Origin: a virus
Length of the DNA stretch: 23,878 bases
Reading direction: 5' to 3' (one strand)
IMG/VR virus record: IMGVR_UViG_3300031772_000284
Span: 1 to 23,878 of that record
Part shown: positions 6,318 through 13,902 of the stretch, in pieces
Layout of the letters: each line of letters begins with the position of its first letter
Position numbering within the stretch: position 1 is the stretch's first letter
Program-made: the position numbers and the translations under genes
Notes under the pieces: generated by a model
What the model saw: the letters and a program-made list of their open reading frames with translations, nothing else
The model's database searches: none
What the model was told of the DNA's origin: nothing

Positions 6318-9062
6318 CTAAGGTTTGTCGTGAGTTGTGAACGCTTGTTCCCAGATAGTTGGGTTCGAGGCGTATTCTATAGGTGAAGGCAAGCGCATGT
6401 CACCACTGGCAGAACGATCTGTAGAAGGATCGTAAGGTTTCAACCGTAGCCCACGGACTACAGCTTTACCGTTGATAAATTTGGGTTCAATATGCGGAAC
6501 TTTTAAAACATTGTTTACCGTTTCTTTAAGACGGTCAACAAAACGAGGTTTTGCGCTGGCTTTATATCCGTTTGATTTTGCAAAGTTAACGTACGAAGCA
6601 TAGAGTTCTGTGTAAGCATTTTTTACAAATAATCCCCTTTCCTGTTCATCAATACTGGGTCGAAAAGCACCGCCACCCAGCGTGGTGAGTGAATTAGGTG
6701 CATACAGAGTACATTCGGCTAACCAAGCACAGATTGGGTTATTAAACACAAGGGCTTCAAGGTTAGTTGCATTGAGCTGAGGGCAGAACTTTACCGGGTT
6801 GGCCATAACCTCCCGCATTTCTTCGAAAGGCATGTTGAGTGCCCATGCTGCTACCCCAGGAAGCTCTGGTGCCAGTTCGCCTTCGACTCTATCGTTATAC
6901 ACGCTGATTAAATTGCGTCGCTGTGAAGCGGGCACAACATTGTTCATGACAATAGTGAGCCTTCTTCGCTCCAAACCAGAACTTATATCTGAGGAGCTTA
7001 TGTGTTCGTTTGAAGCAATTGAAACCAGAAGCTCAGGCTTGAAATTTATAACTTGAGTTCCGTACTTACGTTCAGCTCGCAACGTATCCGAAGCTGAGGT
7101 CAATTTTTTAAGGGTGTCCAGTCTCTTACTGAAAGATGCTTCGTCTGTAAGAAGCAAAAGCCTTTTGCCGATCAAGCTGTGAGCTTCAAAACGATTTGTC
7201 TCGATCGTTTCTAGATCGCTTGTATGAGTGCCGGTAAAGCCTGCAAGAGCAATGAGAATCTGTTGCAGCGTGGACTTACCCGAACCACCAGCCCCTATTA
7301 AGTGAAGGAATTTTTCTCCCGTTGTGTAGCCCGTTAGGACTGCCCGACAGAAAGCTCGAATGATGATTACCTTGTCAGGTTCAACCGCCCAGCTAAGCCA
7401 CTTTATGAACTCAGTACAAGTTGCTGTGGGATCATAAACGTAAGAAAGTTTTGTCTGAAAATATAGATCCTTTTGATTCCCAGGCGTAAATTGCTGAGTA
7501 TTCGCGTTGAATACACCGTTTTTAAACGCAATTAATCCCCGTCCGGCTTGCCAAATGGAACTACGTCCACCGTTAATGGATTTAAGTAATTTGGCTTTAA
7601 GAATATGAAAAACTGAACTGACAGTGGAGGAGTTATAGCGAGGCAGAACCCCAGCCGTAATAAACGTATCCAGTGTTTTTACAATACGTCTTTTTATATG
7701 CTGTTCGTCGTTTATATACCAAACACCTTCGTCTTCGTCATAAGCAAAAAATTCATCCAGATTTGAATCAAATAAGAATTGATCGCCGTAGTTATTAACA
7801 ATTACATCTGCAATATCGTTCTCAGAAAACTGTTTGTTTTTTGACTGAATTTGAATCAATTGTGCCGGTGTGGATGGGGTAGAACTAGACATAGGTGCAG
7901 TTTGTGTTGCTGAAAAAGAACTTGATGTTGAGGAAGAAGTTGATGTTGAAGTGGGATCGTCAAAACTCAGTATTGAATTAACTGGTTTGGGTTTGCTGTT
8001 AGCAATTTCTGTCCGTACATTGTCCGGACAATGTGCTTCAAAAATGTCTTTATTAGTAAACTTTATCTTTTTCCAAATAGCACAGTCTCCGTCTTCAGAC
8101 ACGATAGACAAAGCTGGTTGGAGGCTCTTTGGGTCTGTGATACTACTTAGGATTCGGTCAAATTTGCTGTCCAGTTCGGGGGCGTACTCGTAGATATTCT
8201 CGAACACTTGGTTCGCTATGTCAAGGGGTGCCTTCCGGACTGGCAGCCCAGCATCGTTTAGCCAGTTGCACCAACCAATAATTTCATTAAACGCTGAGGC
8301 CATAGCGAAGGATCTATCCGTCACCTCTTCGCCGTCTAGGATCCGCCGCACAGCTGCGCTGACCAAGCGGGCTAGATCGACCCCTGTGGGAGAAATCTCC
8401 GCTAAGAGAGCCTCAGACGCGGCCTCCTTAGATGTATTTTCTTTAGGTAATTTTAAATAAACCTGATAAGCTTCGTCAATTTTGTTAATGGGTATGTAAT
8501 TTTCAGAAGTATAAATAAGTTCTGTGCCTTTTTTAGCACCATAAAATAAATTAGGTACTTGTGTTGCACGTATATCAGATCCCGGAATTTGCGCAGATAT
8601 TTGACGAGTAAACCATTGATAAAATCCGGTATCAATAATTGGTTTTTCTAAACCAAAAACTAAACGAAATCTTGGCCACTCTTCTTTATGACTCGGAGAG
8701 TAGTAAGCAAAACTTAAATAATTTTTACAAATGTCTAATTGCTGTGCTTGTTCTGCATTTAATTCTTGTTTCTGTATTTTGTTCCCTTCGCTATCTTTTC
8801 CGTCTGCTTGATTGTCAATGTCAATAATTAATAAACCAGCTTGAATACAACCAGTTTCATTTTTAGCTCGTTTTCCGTTAACAAGATGCCACGCACATAG
8901 GCCATAGCCATGCTGTACTATTTCAGCTATTTCAGCTGTACCTTGAGTTAACTTTTCCCAATTTTCATTAAAACTTTTAAAATTTCCGCCAGTAGGAATT
9001 TTGCCTGTTTTGGGGCTTACGTACTTACGTACTTCCTGATTGACACTGAAATGAAACTGCAT
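6318..9062 (-). CDS. Replicative primase-helicase, AEP-like primase plus P4/D5-type SF3 helicase
   Basis: Residue numbers count from an upstream in-frame ATG at 9083 (921 aa); ATG 9062 (914 aa) is preferred because AGGAG lies 6 nt before it. The N-terminal third looks like an archaeo-eukaryotic-type primase: LLIIDIDN with Asp88 and Asp90 as metal ligands, then WPRFRLVFG and NLFYGAKKG. A Ser/Thr-rich linker spans about 375-408. The C-terminal half is a D5/P4-family superfamily 3 helicase: Walker A GAGGSGKST (597-605), Walker B LLLLTDE (Asp647, Glu648), sensor SIASNE (Asn692), and the arginine cluster GLERRR (706-708). It would unwind and prime phage DNA with PolA and the SSB-like protein. The fusion is seen in many phages and plasmids. 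The upstream 20 bp at 9084-9122 hold no clear promoter. Confidence 0.9.
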   Translation of the reverse strand: MQFHFSVNQEVRKYVSPKTGKIPTGGNFKSFNENWEKLTQGTAEIAEIVQHGYGLCAWHLVNGKRAKNETGCIQAGLLIIDIDNQADGKDSEGNKIQKQELNAEQAQQLDICKNYLSFAYYSPSHKEEWPRFRLVFGLEKPIIDTGFYQWFTRQISAQIPGSDIRATQVPNLFYGAKKGTELIYTSENYIPINKIDEAYQVYLKLPKENTSKEAASEALLAEISPTGVDLARLVSAAVRRILDGEEVTDRSFAMASAFNEIIGWCNWLNDAGLPVRKAPLDIANQVFENIYEYAPELDSKFDRILSSITDPKSLQPALSIVSEDGDCAIWKKIKFTNKDIFEAHCPDNVRTEIANSKPKPVNSILSFDDPTSTSTSSSTSSSFSATQTAPMSSSTPSTPAQLIQIQSKNKQFSENDIADVIVNNYGDQFLFDSNLDEFFAYDEDEGVWYINDEQHIKRRIVKTLDTFITAGVLPRYNSSTVSSVFHILKAKLLKSINGGRSSIWQAGRGLIAFKNGVFNANTQQFTPGNQKDLYFQTKLSYVYDPTATCTEFIKWLSWAVEPDKVIIIRAFCRAVLTGYTTGEKFLHLIGAGGSGKSTLQQILIALAGFTGTHTSDLETIETNRFEAHSLIGKRLLLLTDEASFSKRLDTLKKLTSASDTLRAERKYGTQVINFKPELLVSIASNEHISSSDISSGLERRRLTIVMNNVVPASQRRNLISVYNDRVEGELAPELPGVAAWALNMPFEEMREVMANPVKFCPQLNATNLEALVFNNPICAWLAECTLYAPNSLTTLGGGAFRPSIDEQERGLFVKNAYTELYASYVNFAKSNGYKASAKPRFVDRLKETVNNVLKVPHIEPKFINGKAVVRGLRLKPYDPSTDRSASGDMRLPSPIEYASNPTIWEQAFTTHDKP

Positions 9063-9068
9063 TGCTTG

Positions 9069-9073
9069 CTCCT
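9069..9073 (-). promoter_or_regulatory. Shine-Dalgarno that sets the primase-helicase start
   Basis: On the - strand AGGAG lies 6 nt before ATG 9062. No such site precedes the upstream ATG at 9083, and the AGGAG itself lies inside the longer frame. Few genes in this window have so clear a site. Confidence 0.65.
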
Positions 9074-9122
9074 GCCCAGACATTGTGGCACACTGCCCCC
9101 AGCGTGGCCACCGGAGAAATCC

Positions 9123-9902
9123 TTAATTCTGTGCCTGAGCCTCATAGAATTGTTTAACTACTTCCAGCCACTGAACTTCGTGTTTTTCAACGTCGTTTTT
9201 GGAAAAAGTAAAAACTTGAACTGAGAACTCAGGTATCGCCGTAGAAACGATTATTTGCGTCTTATCAATTTTAATCCCTAAACATTTTTCAGCGGCAAGT
9301 TTATAAGCAGCAAGCTGAAGTTGAGTTTTTTTAAGTTTAAATACACCAGAAATTAGAGCCTTCTTGAGTTTATCGTCTATACCTGAGTTAGCTCTGGGAA
9401 ATTTATAACTATACGGACCTGCGGATGTTTTAAAGTCACCCAGAATTGTTTCACCGTTTTGATCTATATAGATAATGTCGCAACACCCCGCATATCCGTG
9501 CCCAGTATTTTCATCGTAGTAATGTATACGTCCTACACCGTCTTCACCAGTAAAATTCGCCCATTGCGGTTGATTATACGGTTTTTCCGACCACAGAACT
9601 TTACCATTTCCAAGTAATTCTTCCAGTTTTTCAGGCATATCCGTCCAATAAGGAGCGTATTCCTTGGGAGGATGTACCTGTAAACCTCTAATCCAATTCT
9701 CAGCTGCGTTATGGATCCAGTTTCCCCTCTCAGCTGCTTTATCAGCAACTCCAGGGTTCATAATGTTCCAGTGTGCTAATTTTGCGCGAGTCTCTTCTGT
9801 TTGCGTGGCAGATAAAACACTAGTTACGGATGGTAAAGGTTTAGGAACACCAGCGCAATTGTAGTGCCTAAGTCCGTTTAAAGTTAATCGTGTTTGAGAC
9901 AC
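9123..9902 (-). CDS. PD-(D/E)XK exonuclease, RecB/Cas4-like
   Basis: A 259-aa nuclease-fold protein. The RecB-type motifs are in order: His64 in RGNWIHNAAE, Asp142 in GYAGCCDIIYID, the core GDFKTS with Asp156 and Lys158, and QLQLAAY with Gln196-x3-Tyr200. The four-cysteine iron-sulfur ligand set of Cas4/AddB is not evident. Such phage enzymes process DNA ends in recombination-dependent replication or degrade host DNA. Start is GTG at 9902; no strong ribosome site is seen. It lies upstream of the primase-helicase in the same direction, 60 bp away, and downstream of the 119-aa gene, so it belongs to the replication cluster. Confidence 0.82.
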   Translation of the reverse strand: MSQTRLTLNGLRHYNCAGVPKPLPSVTSVLSATQTEETRAKLAHWNIMNPGVADKAAERGNWIHNAAENWIRGLQVHPPKEYAPYWTDMPEKLEELLGNGKVLWSEKPYNQPQWANFTGEDGVGRIHYYDENTGHGYAGCCDIIYIDQNGETILGDFKTSAGPYSYKFPRANSGIDDKLKKALISGVFKLKKTQLQLAAYKLAAEKCLGIKIDKTQIIVSTAIPEFSVQVFTFSKNDVEKHEVQWLEVVKQFYEAQAQN

Positions 9903-9940
9903 AAAACCGTGTCGAATTAACTAAATACTAGCGTTTATTT

Positions 9941-10300
9941 TTAGAATTTCATTGCAGGAAATCTAGCTGCTGTACTATCATCATCCTCGTCATCATCTTC
10001 TGAATCTTCTGCTTCATTATCTTCTTCGCCACCAATAAAAAATTCAGATTTCTGATAATCAAATTCTTTACTACGGTCACTGAGTTCTTCGTTTAAACAC
10101 ATACCTGCACAAAAACTTTCACTGACAATTTCAGCGCAATCTTGTGCCGAACGAATTTCTCCTTCGGGAGATATACATTCTTGAAGTAGTTGGTTCGAAA
10201 CCAGCAAAGCACAAACTTTATCAAGTTTGGTGTTCATCTGAATAAGCTGTTCCAGGATTGACTTTTGGAACACTTCAAATTTTTGTGATCTTGATGTCAT
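9941..10300 (-). CDS. Hypothetical protein with very acidic C-terminus (119 aa)
   Basis: Residues 1-45 look like an amphipathic helix or coiled coil (SILEQLIQMNTKLDKVCALL). Residues 90-108 are almost all Glu and Asp (EEDNEAEDSEDDDEDDDS), before a short hydrophobic end (AARFPAMKF). Acidic tails of this kind are common on phage DNA-metabolism proteins and can mimic DNA or recruit partners. No family is recognised. Its ATG overlaps the methyltransferase-like stop (TAATG), so the two are translationally coupled. Confidence 0.6.
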   Translation of the reverse strand: MTSRSQKFEVFQKSILEQLIQMNTKLDKVCALLVSNQLLQECISPEGEIRSAQDCAEIVSESFCAGMCLNEELSDRSKEFDYQKSEFFIGGEEDNEAEDSEDDDEDDDSTAARFPAMKF

Positions 10301-10977
10301 TATTCGAGCGGAGGAAGTGGCTCAACGCGGTCCCAATCTAAACCGAATGTCACTTGAGTGCCATCGCACCAGTTTTCCGGCTTCTGAAAGAGAAACCAAC
10401 AGCTAGTTACAGAATCTTTGGTCGAACCAAGTGCCCTGAATTTCGGGCGGGGGCTCAGAACAATCATGTTCGACAATTTATTTGCCAAGAGAAAATTTCG
10501 CCTCCTAGCAACAGGTTCTATGAAAGATAAACGATCTAAAACAGCAATCCCTGAAGTAGCGACCTGCATACCATATTCAAGAATGTACTCAGTGTAATTA
10601 GATAAACCCATTGTGCTGGAAATAACCCAGTTATACTTCTTTGATTTTTCTGAAATCCACCAAACAGGATCTGTTAAATTTTCTTCTTTTTCATTACGGG
10701 TTACTGCCAGGTTATGTGAGCGCAATTGATCGCTAAGAACTCCCAACGGATCGTGCGGCACTAAAACGGAACCAGTAATAAATGAATGTTTAATTAGAGA
10801 ATGTGTTACCCCTTTCGGGATACTGTAAAATTCTGACAAAGTTTTGAGGGGACTGGCTCCGTTAGAGCTTAACTGTTTTTCGAGTGTCGTCCAGTGTTTA
10901 GTGAGTATAGTTAACACATCAATTTCACCCCCGTGGCAACCATGGAGTGGGAAACCGCTGAGCAACGCTTTACTCAT
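10300..10977 (-). CDS. Methyltransferase-like protein without the catalytic NPPY motif
   Basis: The C-terminal half resembles phage N6-adenine methyltransferase-type proteins. It has DRLSFIEPVARRRNFL (148-163), VLSPRPKF (173-180) and DSVTSCWFLFQK (188-199), the pattern that in those enzymes follows the (D/N)PP(Y/F) catalytic loop. Here the corresponding place reads WVISSTMGLSN (117-127), with no NPPY. No clear glycine-rich AdoMet-binding motif is seen in the N-terminal half. So the fold is likely but methylation is not. Start is uncertain: ATG 10977 overlaps the NblA-like gene on the other strand by 36 bp, whereas GTG 10917 (205 aa) avoids this and has GGGGGTG 8 nt upstream. Coupled to the 119-aa gene by TAATG. 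Confidence 0.68.
   Translation of the reverse strand: MSKALLSGFPLHGCHGGEIDVLTILTKHWTTLEKQLSSNGASPLKTLSEFYSIPKGVTHSLIKHSFITGSVLVPHDPLGVLSDQLRSHNLAVTRNEKEENLTDPVWWISEKSKKYNWVISSTMGLSNYTEYILEYGMQVATSGIAVLDRLSFIEPVARRRNFLLANKLSNMIVLSPRPKFRALGSTKDSVTSCWFLFQKPENWCDGTQVTFGLDWDRVEPLPPLE
10906..10911 (+). promoter_or_regulatory. Candidate -10 element for the NblA-like gene
   Basis: TATAGT on the + strand lies 30 nt before ATG 10942, inside the methyltransferase-like gene on the opposite strand. No good -35 hexamer sits 16-18 bp upstream. Offered only because an isolated + strand gene needs its own promoter. Confidence 0.25.
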
Positions 10978-11178
10978 CAGAGGGTCATGCTCGAAGCTAA
11001 AAAACTTAGCAAAGACGAACTTTTAAAGATTTTTGATTCAGTTTATAGACAACAACAAATGCACAATCGATTGTTTACTTGTTTAGTTAAATGGTGCGTT
11101 AGTAATTCTGTAGAACTTCCCGCCTTCGATCAGCTACTAACACCCAAAATAGTTGATCACCCTGCGGAACAGAAATAA
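10942..11178 (+). CDS. nblA: Probable NblA-like phycobilisome-degradation adaptor
   Basis: A 78-aa protein from ATG 10942 (81 aa from GTG 10933). Residues 7-50 follow the NblA pattern without gaps: EQRF (7-10), a helix, LSKDELLKIF (22-31), VYRQ (34-37), an N in HNR, then LFTCLVK (44-50). Cyanobacterial NblA, for example from Synechococcus 7942, has EQQF, ISREDLEDLF, VVRQ, an N, then IFKGMIR at matching spacing. NblA links phycobilisomes to Clp protease, so antenna proteins are broken down to amino acids. Phage NblA is known in freshwater and uncultured marine cyanophages. A 28-residue C-terminal extension is not typical. It is the only + strand gene among - strand genes and overlaps both neighbours antisense. 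The match is from memory and from one family member. Confidence 0.62.
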   Translation: MEWETAEQRFTHQRVMLEAKKLSKDELLKIFDSVYRQQQMHNRLFTCLVKWCVSNSVELPAFDQLLTPKIVDHPAEQK

Positions 11179-11500
11179 ACCCCAAACGTTGTATATAACG
11201 AGATAATAAAGCTGAACGACTTGACTCAGGTTGAGTATAAATATGATGGTCTTCTGGAATTTCTTTGAGTAATTTTTTAAGTAAAACAAAAGCGGCAAGT
11301 AAATGCTGAAAAGAACCCACAGGTTGTTGCGCAACAACACGTCTAGATCTTTTATTCTTACGGCCAAAGTACCAATCGTTTGCTGCTCTTTTGGATTTGT
11401 TTACAATGATTCCCAAATTCCACACGTCGGGAGCAATCCGCTCTAAGTACAACGTAGACCAGATACCGTCAATCTTGATTCGAGCTGTTTTAAATCTCAT
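11099..11500 (-). CDS. Hypothetical protein, weakly GNAT-like (133 aa)
   Basis: An alternating beta-alpha protein. Two strands (LYLERIAPDVWNLGIIV) are followed by a basic loop, a long helix (FQHLLAAFVLLKKLLKEI), then IYTQPESSRSALLSRYIQRLGF, which resembles the C-terminal part of a GNAT acetyltransferase. The acetyl-CoA binding loop is not clear, so the assignment is weak. Start is ATG 11500, just after the terminator at 11511-11536. Its last 27 codons overlap the end of the + strand NblA-like gene. Confidence 0.5.
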   Translation of the reverse strand: MRFKTARIKIDGIWSTLYLERIAPDVWNLGIIVNKSKRAANDWYFGRKNKRSRRVVAQQPVGSFQHLLAAFVLLKKLLKEIPEDHHIYTQPESSRSALLSRYIQRLGFISVPQGDQLFWVLVADRRREVLQNY

Positions 11501-11508
11501 AATTTACA

Positions 11509-11536
11509 AGAAAAAAAAGGCGGCTTAGTAGCCGCC
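11509..11536 (-). terminator. Intrinsic terminator (minus strand)
   Basis: Read on the - strand, GGCGGCT (11536-11530) pairs with AGCCGCC (11525-11519) around a 4-nt loop. A run of eight U residues (complement of 11511-11518) follows. It ends the message of the 273-aa and upstream genes and lies 10-20 bp before the 133-aa gene. Confidence 0.85.
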
Positions 11537-11585
11537 CTATTGTTCCATTCCCCGTCTCCCCTTAAGGAGGTAGTGAAAGTCTACC

Positions 11586-12407
11586 TTAGAAATCCAGTCC
11601 TAACGACTTTGCTTGATCTTCCGTAAGCTCGACAGCTTTTTTAGGTTTTGGAGTAGAAGCTGTAGTCGGTTCATCAGCATCATCCACCACAGCAGACTTA
11701 AGAGCCTTAGCAGGAGCTGAACTCTGACCAAAAGTCCGCTCTTGCGATGGTGGTCGAGATGCGGCAAACTGCGCTTTAATCTCCGTGTGATCTGAGCCAA
11801 GTGAAAGCTCAACCAAATCCGATCCAGGAATGTGAGATTTGAGTGCGGCAGCGATGAGCCCAGGTCCTTGATTCGAAATCCAATCATCGATGTCATTGAT
11901 TAATTTAGTTTCTTCGTCTGTAGCAACAGGACGATCAGAGAATTCAAGAGCATTAAAGTTAATCTTTGCTCCATCAGCACCAGTTACAGGATCGCGTTCA
12001 TTGAAACTTCGAGTTACAAACTTAGTAGCTGTAACAACTGAAGCACAGTTAATCCTGTTGTTGTAAAGAGTTTGAAAATAACCAATAAAATTTTTCTGAG
12101 AGGATTTGCCAGAAATCATAGAAGTAGTCACACATCGAGGAGGAAGCAACCTGTGGTTAGGGCTGACACCGATGTAAGCAATGCGGAGAAATTCTTCTTG
12201 ATTACGCATTCCAAGGTTGCCAAAATACGGGCTAAACCCCAAAAGCACAAATTCAATTGGAATACCATTGTCATTTCGATCTACGATCGCGCTGTCAGAA
12301 TCAACATCAGATTTCCAACGACGAGCCTGTAGATCAATTCTTAAAGTATGTGGGGGAACATTACAAAGAATTTCGTCTTCAGAAAATTGACCAGCGATGA
12401 ACACCAT
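11586..12407 (-). CDS. Hypothetical protein of the replication cluster (273 aa)
   Basis: A two-part protein. Residues 1-190 form a compact mixed domain with LRIDLQARRWK, IPIEFVLLGFSPYFG and FLRIAYIGVSPNH segments. The rest is a flexible Ser/Ala/Pro/Lys-rich region ending in ELTEDQAKSLGLDF. A folded head plus disordered linker and short acidic/hydrophobic tip is the plan of phage single-strand binding and recombination-mediator proteins. It sits 14 bp after the SSB-like gene. I do not recognise its family. AGGT lies 8 nt before the ATG. Confidence 0.6.
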   Translation of the reverse strand: MVFIAGQFSEDEILCNVPPHTLRIDLQARRWKSDVDSDSAIVDRNDNGIPIEFVLLGFSPYFGNLGMRNQEEFLRIAYIGVSPNHRLLPPRCVTTSMISGKSSQKNFIGYFQTLYNNRINCASVVTATKFVTRSFNERDPVTGADGAKINFNALEFSDRPVATDEETKLINDIDDWISNQGPGLIAAALKSHIPGSDLVELSLGSDHTEIKAQFAASRPPSQERTFGQSSAPAKALKSAVVDDADEPTTASTPKPKKAVELTEDQAKSLGLDF

Positions 12408-12421
12408 AGTTAGTACCTAGA

Positions 12422-13069
12422 TCAGAGAGAGAAATCAATAGAACCGAGAGCAGCTGCAGCAACTTTACCTTTTTCAGGATCAGCAGCTTTTTTAGGTGCA
12501 GTTTTGTTGGATTTGGGCAAGTACAGAATCTTGTCCACGTTGTAGTTTAAATAAAATTTGTCGTCTTTTTCACTTGTTGAAACTTTTCCAACAGCAATGG
12601 TTGGAGTTCCCGGTGCAAGGTCTGACAATTGTTTTGAGAGTTCACCCCAAGCTGTCAGTTTGAACCATGCAGTTTCTGAGCTTTCTGTTTGCCACGCAAG
12701 CGAGCGATTCGTCACCGTGGTATCACTTAGCTCAACTTCCTCAGATTTAGGCCCAAGTCCTCCTGTAGCCATAAACAAATTAATGGCCAGCAAGTCACTG
12801 AAGTTATCTGAAGTAACAACCAGAATAGGCTGCATCTGTAAGACACCATCCGGTGTTGGTCGGGTTGGTCCGAGTGCTAGGACAGTTTGTTCAAGTTTTA
12901 AATCTTTTATAAGGCCACCGACATAGTGTCCTTTTTGCTGTAGCAGTTGCACTTTTGTTGCAACACGCTTGTCACTAGACGGAAGAGATTCCGTCAGCAC
13001 ATTTAAAACCCCTTGATCGTCCTCTTGTGCTTCAGCTGTTACTCGTAAACCCAGAAGAAAAACGTTCAT
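12422..13069 (-). CDS. SSB-like single-stranded DNA-binding protein
   Basis: A 215-aa protein. Residues 92-186 follow the bacterial SSB OB-fold: LLAINLFMATGGLGP, a TNRSLAWQT strand, AWFKLTAWGELSKQL (134-148), then PTIAVGKVSTS and LNYNVDKILYL. The first 90 residues also look beta-rich (VATKVQLLQQKGHYVGGLI, MQPILVVTSDN), perhaps a second OB domain. A Lys/Pro/Ala-rich linker ends in GSIDFSL, a possible partner-binding tip like the acidic tail of SSB. It would protect single strands during replication with the primase-helicase and PolA. Cys/zinc motifs are absent. CAGGA lies about 10 nt before the ATG, and its 5' end overlaps the previous gene by 38 bp. Confidence 0.72.
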   Translation of the reverse strand: MNVFLLGLRVTAEAQEDDQGVLNVLTESLPSSDKRVATKVQLLQQKGHYVGGLIKDLKLEQTVLALGPTRPTPDGVLQMQPILVVTSDNFSDLLAINLFMATGGLGPKSEEVELSDTTVTNRSLAWQTESSETAWFKLTAWGELSKQLSDLAPGTPTIAVGKVSTSEKDDKFYLNYNVDKILYLPKSNKTAPKKAADPEKGKVAAAALGSIDFSL

Positions 13070-13613
13070 TTTTTAGTTTCCTGTAAATCGTTGAACGGTG
13101 TACGTTAAGTGCGTCGGCTATCTGGTTTATGCCAGTGCCTTGGCTTCGGTAGGCTAGTAGCAATTTGGTGTCACCGCAAGAGAGTTTTGAGTTTTTTCCA
13201 AATAAATACGCAAAGTGATATGGGTTTATACAACATGTACAATTGCACGTAAGTTTTACATTTGAGTCAGTTGGAATATCTAAGTAACGAAGAATTAAAT
13301 TTTTTAGAAATAACCGTCTACCAAATATATAAACACAAGGAGCTTTATTACTGAATTTACCTCCCCACTCTGTGCATGTGTTGTATGTAAATAAGTTAAA
13401 AGCTAATTTTTCAAATAACTCTGAGAGTGGGGATACTTTTTGTTTTTCGTAACCTAGTTCATAGCTAGAAGCATTTATGCTTCGAGAAATATCTGTTGCT
13501 TGAGCCTGAGCGTGGTTACTGTCGTAAGCTTTTATAGAAATTTTTAAGTGTTTTGATTCTTCTCTTAAAATTAACCTATACGAATCAGTACACGTCGTTG
13601 CTGGTAAAGTCAT
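13032..13613 (-). CDS. Degenerate HNH_3-like protein with C-terminal HTH
   Basis: A 193-aa protein. Residues 95-135 resemble the HNH_3 homing-endonuclease core: FGRRLFLKNLILRYLDI, then CTCCINPYHF with Cys128 and His133. The usual catalytic DH or NH pair is missing, at LTC (121-123). Residues 147-182 form a resolvase/Hin-type helix-turn-helix (LLLAYRSQGTGINQIADALN, then VHRSTIYRKL), so it can probably bind specific DNA. A regulator derived from a homing nuclease is the simplest reading. GGAG lies 4 nt before the ATG. It overlaps the upstream gene by 29 bp and the SSB-like gene by 38 bp. It is AT-rich. Confidence 0.6.
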   Translation of the reverse strand: MTLPATTCTDSYRLILREESKHLKISIKAYDSNHAQAQATDISRSINASSYELGYEKQKVSPLSELFEKLAFNLFTYNTCTEWGGKFSNKAPCVYIFGRRLFLKNLILRYLDIPTDSNVKLTCNCTCCINPYHFAYLFGKNSKLSCGDTKLLLAYRSQGTGINQIADALNVHRSTIYRKLKNERFSSGFTSNS

Positions 13614-13890
13614 GGGCTCCTTCGGGAGCTAATTTTTTTGCTGCGGCAAGTATATCATCCTTTGTGTAGATTGCATTATGCACATCTAAATACCCTGAGT
13701 CCATTCCGACTATATAGCTATCGCAATCAAATTTAAAAACATCGTAAAGTACATACCGATACGTACCTCTGTCTTTTAAATCTCCTTTATATATTTTGTT
13801 TGTAACTACAAAAAAAGCTTTTAATTTATCTTCGTAAGATAACTTTTCCCACCAATCGTTTGCCTCACTTTCGTAAGCTGCGAACGTCAT
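13585..13890 (-). CDS. Conserved cyanophage-type hypothetical protein (101 aa)
   Basis: An aromatic- and acid-rich 101-aa protein. The EANDWWEKLSYEDKLKAFFVV start and GTYRYVLYDVF centre look, from memory, like short proteins carried by several T4-like and other cyanophages. No function is known to me. No membrane segment or catalytic motif is visible. It overlaps the downstream HNH/HTH gene by 29 bp, so the two are co-translated. Confidence 0.6.
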   Translation of the reverse strand: MTFAAYESEANDWWEKLSYEDKLKAFFVVTNKIYKGDLKDRGTYRYVLYDVFKFDCDSYIVGMDSGYLDVHNAIYTKDDILAAAKKLAPEGAHDFTSNDVY

Positions 13891-13902
13891 TTGTAATTAA
13901 AC

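Noticed and set aside
7870-8193. 107-aa plus-strand frame with a Val/Glu/Asp-rich start
   Set aside because: It is the reverse of the Ser/Thr-rich linker of the primase-helicase.
8453-8635. 60-aa minus-strand frame rich in Leu/Ile, membrane-like
   Set aside because: It lies wholly within the primase-helicase in another frame of the same strand, with no ribosome site.
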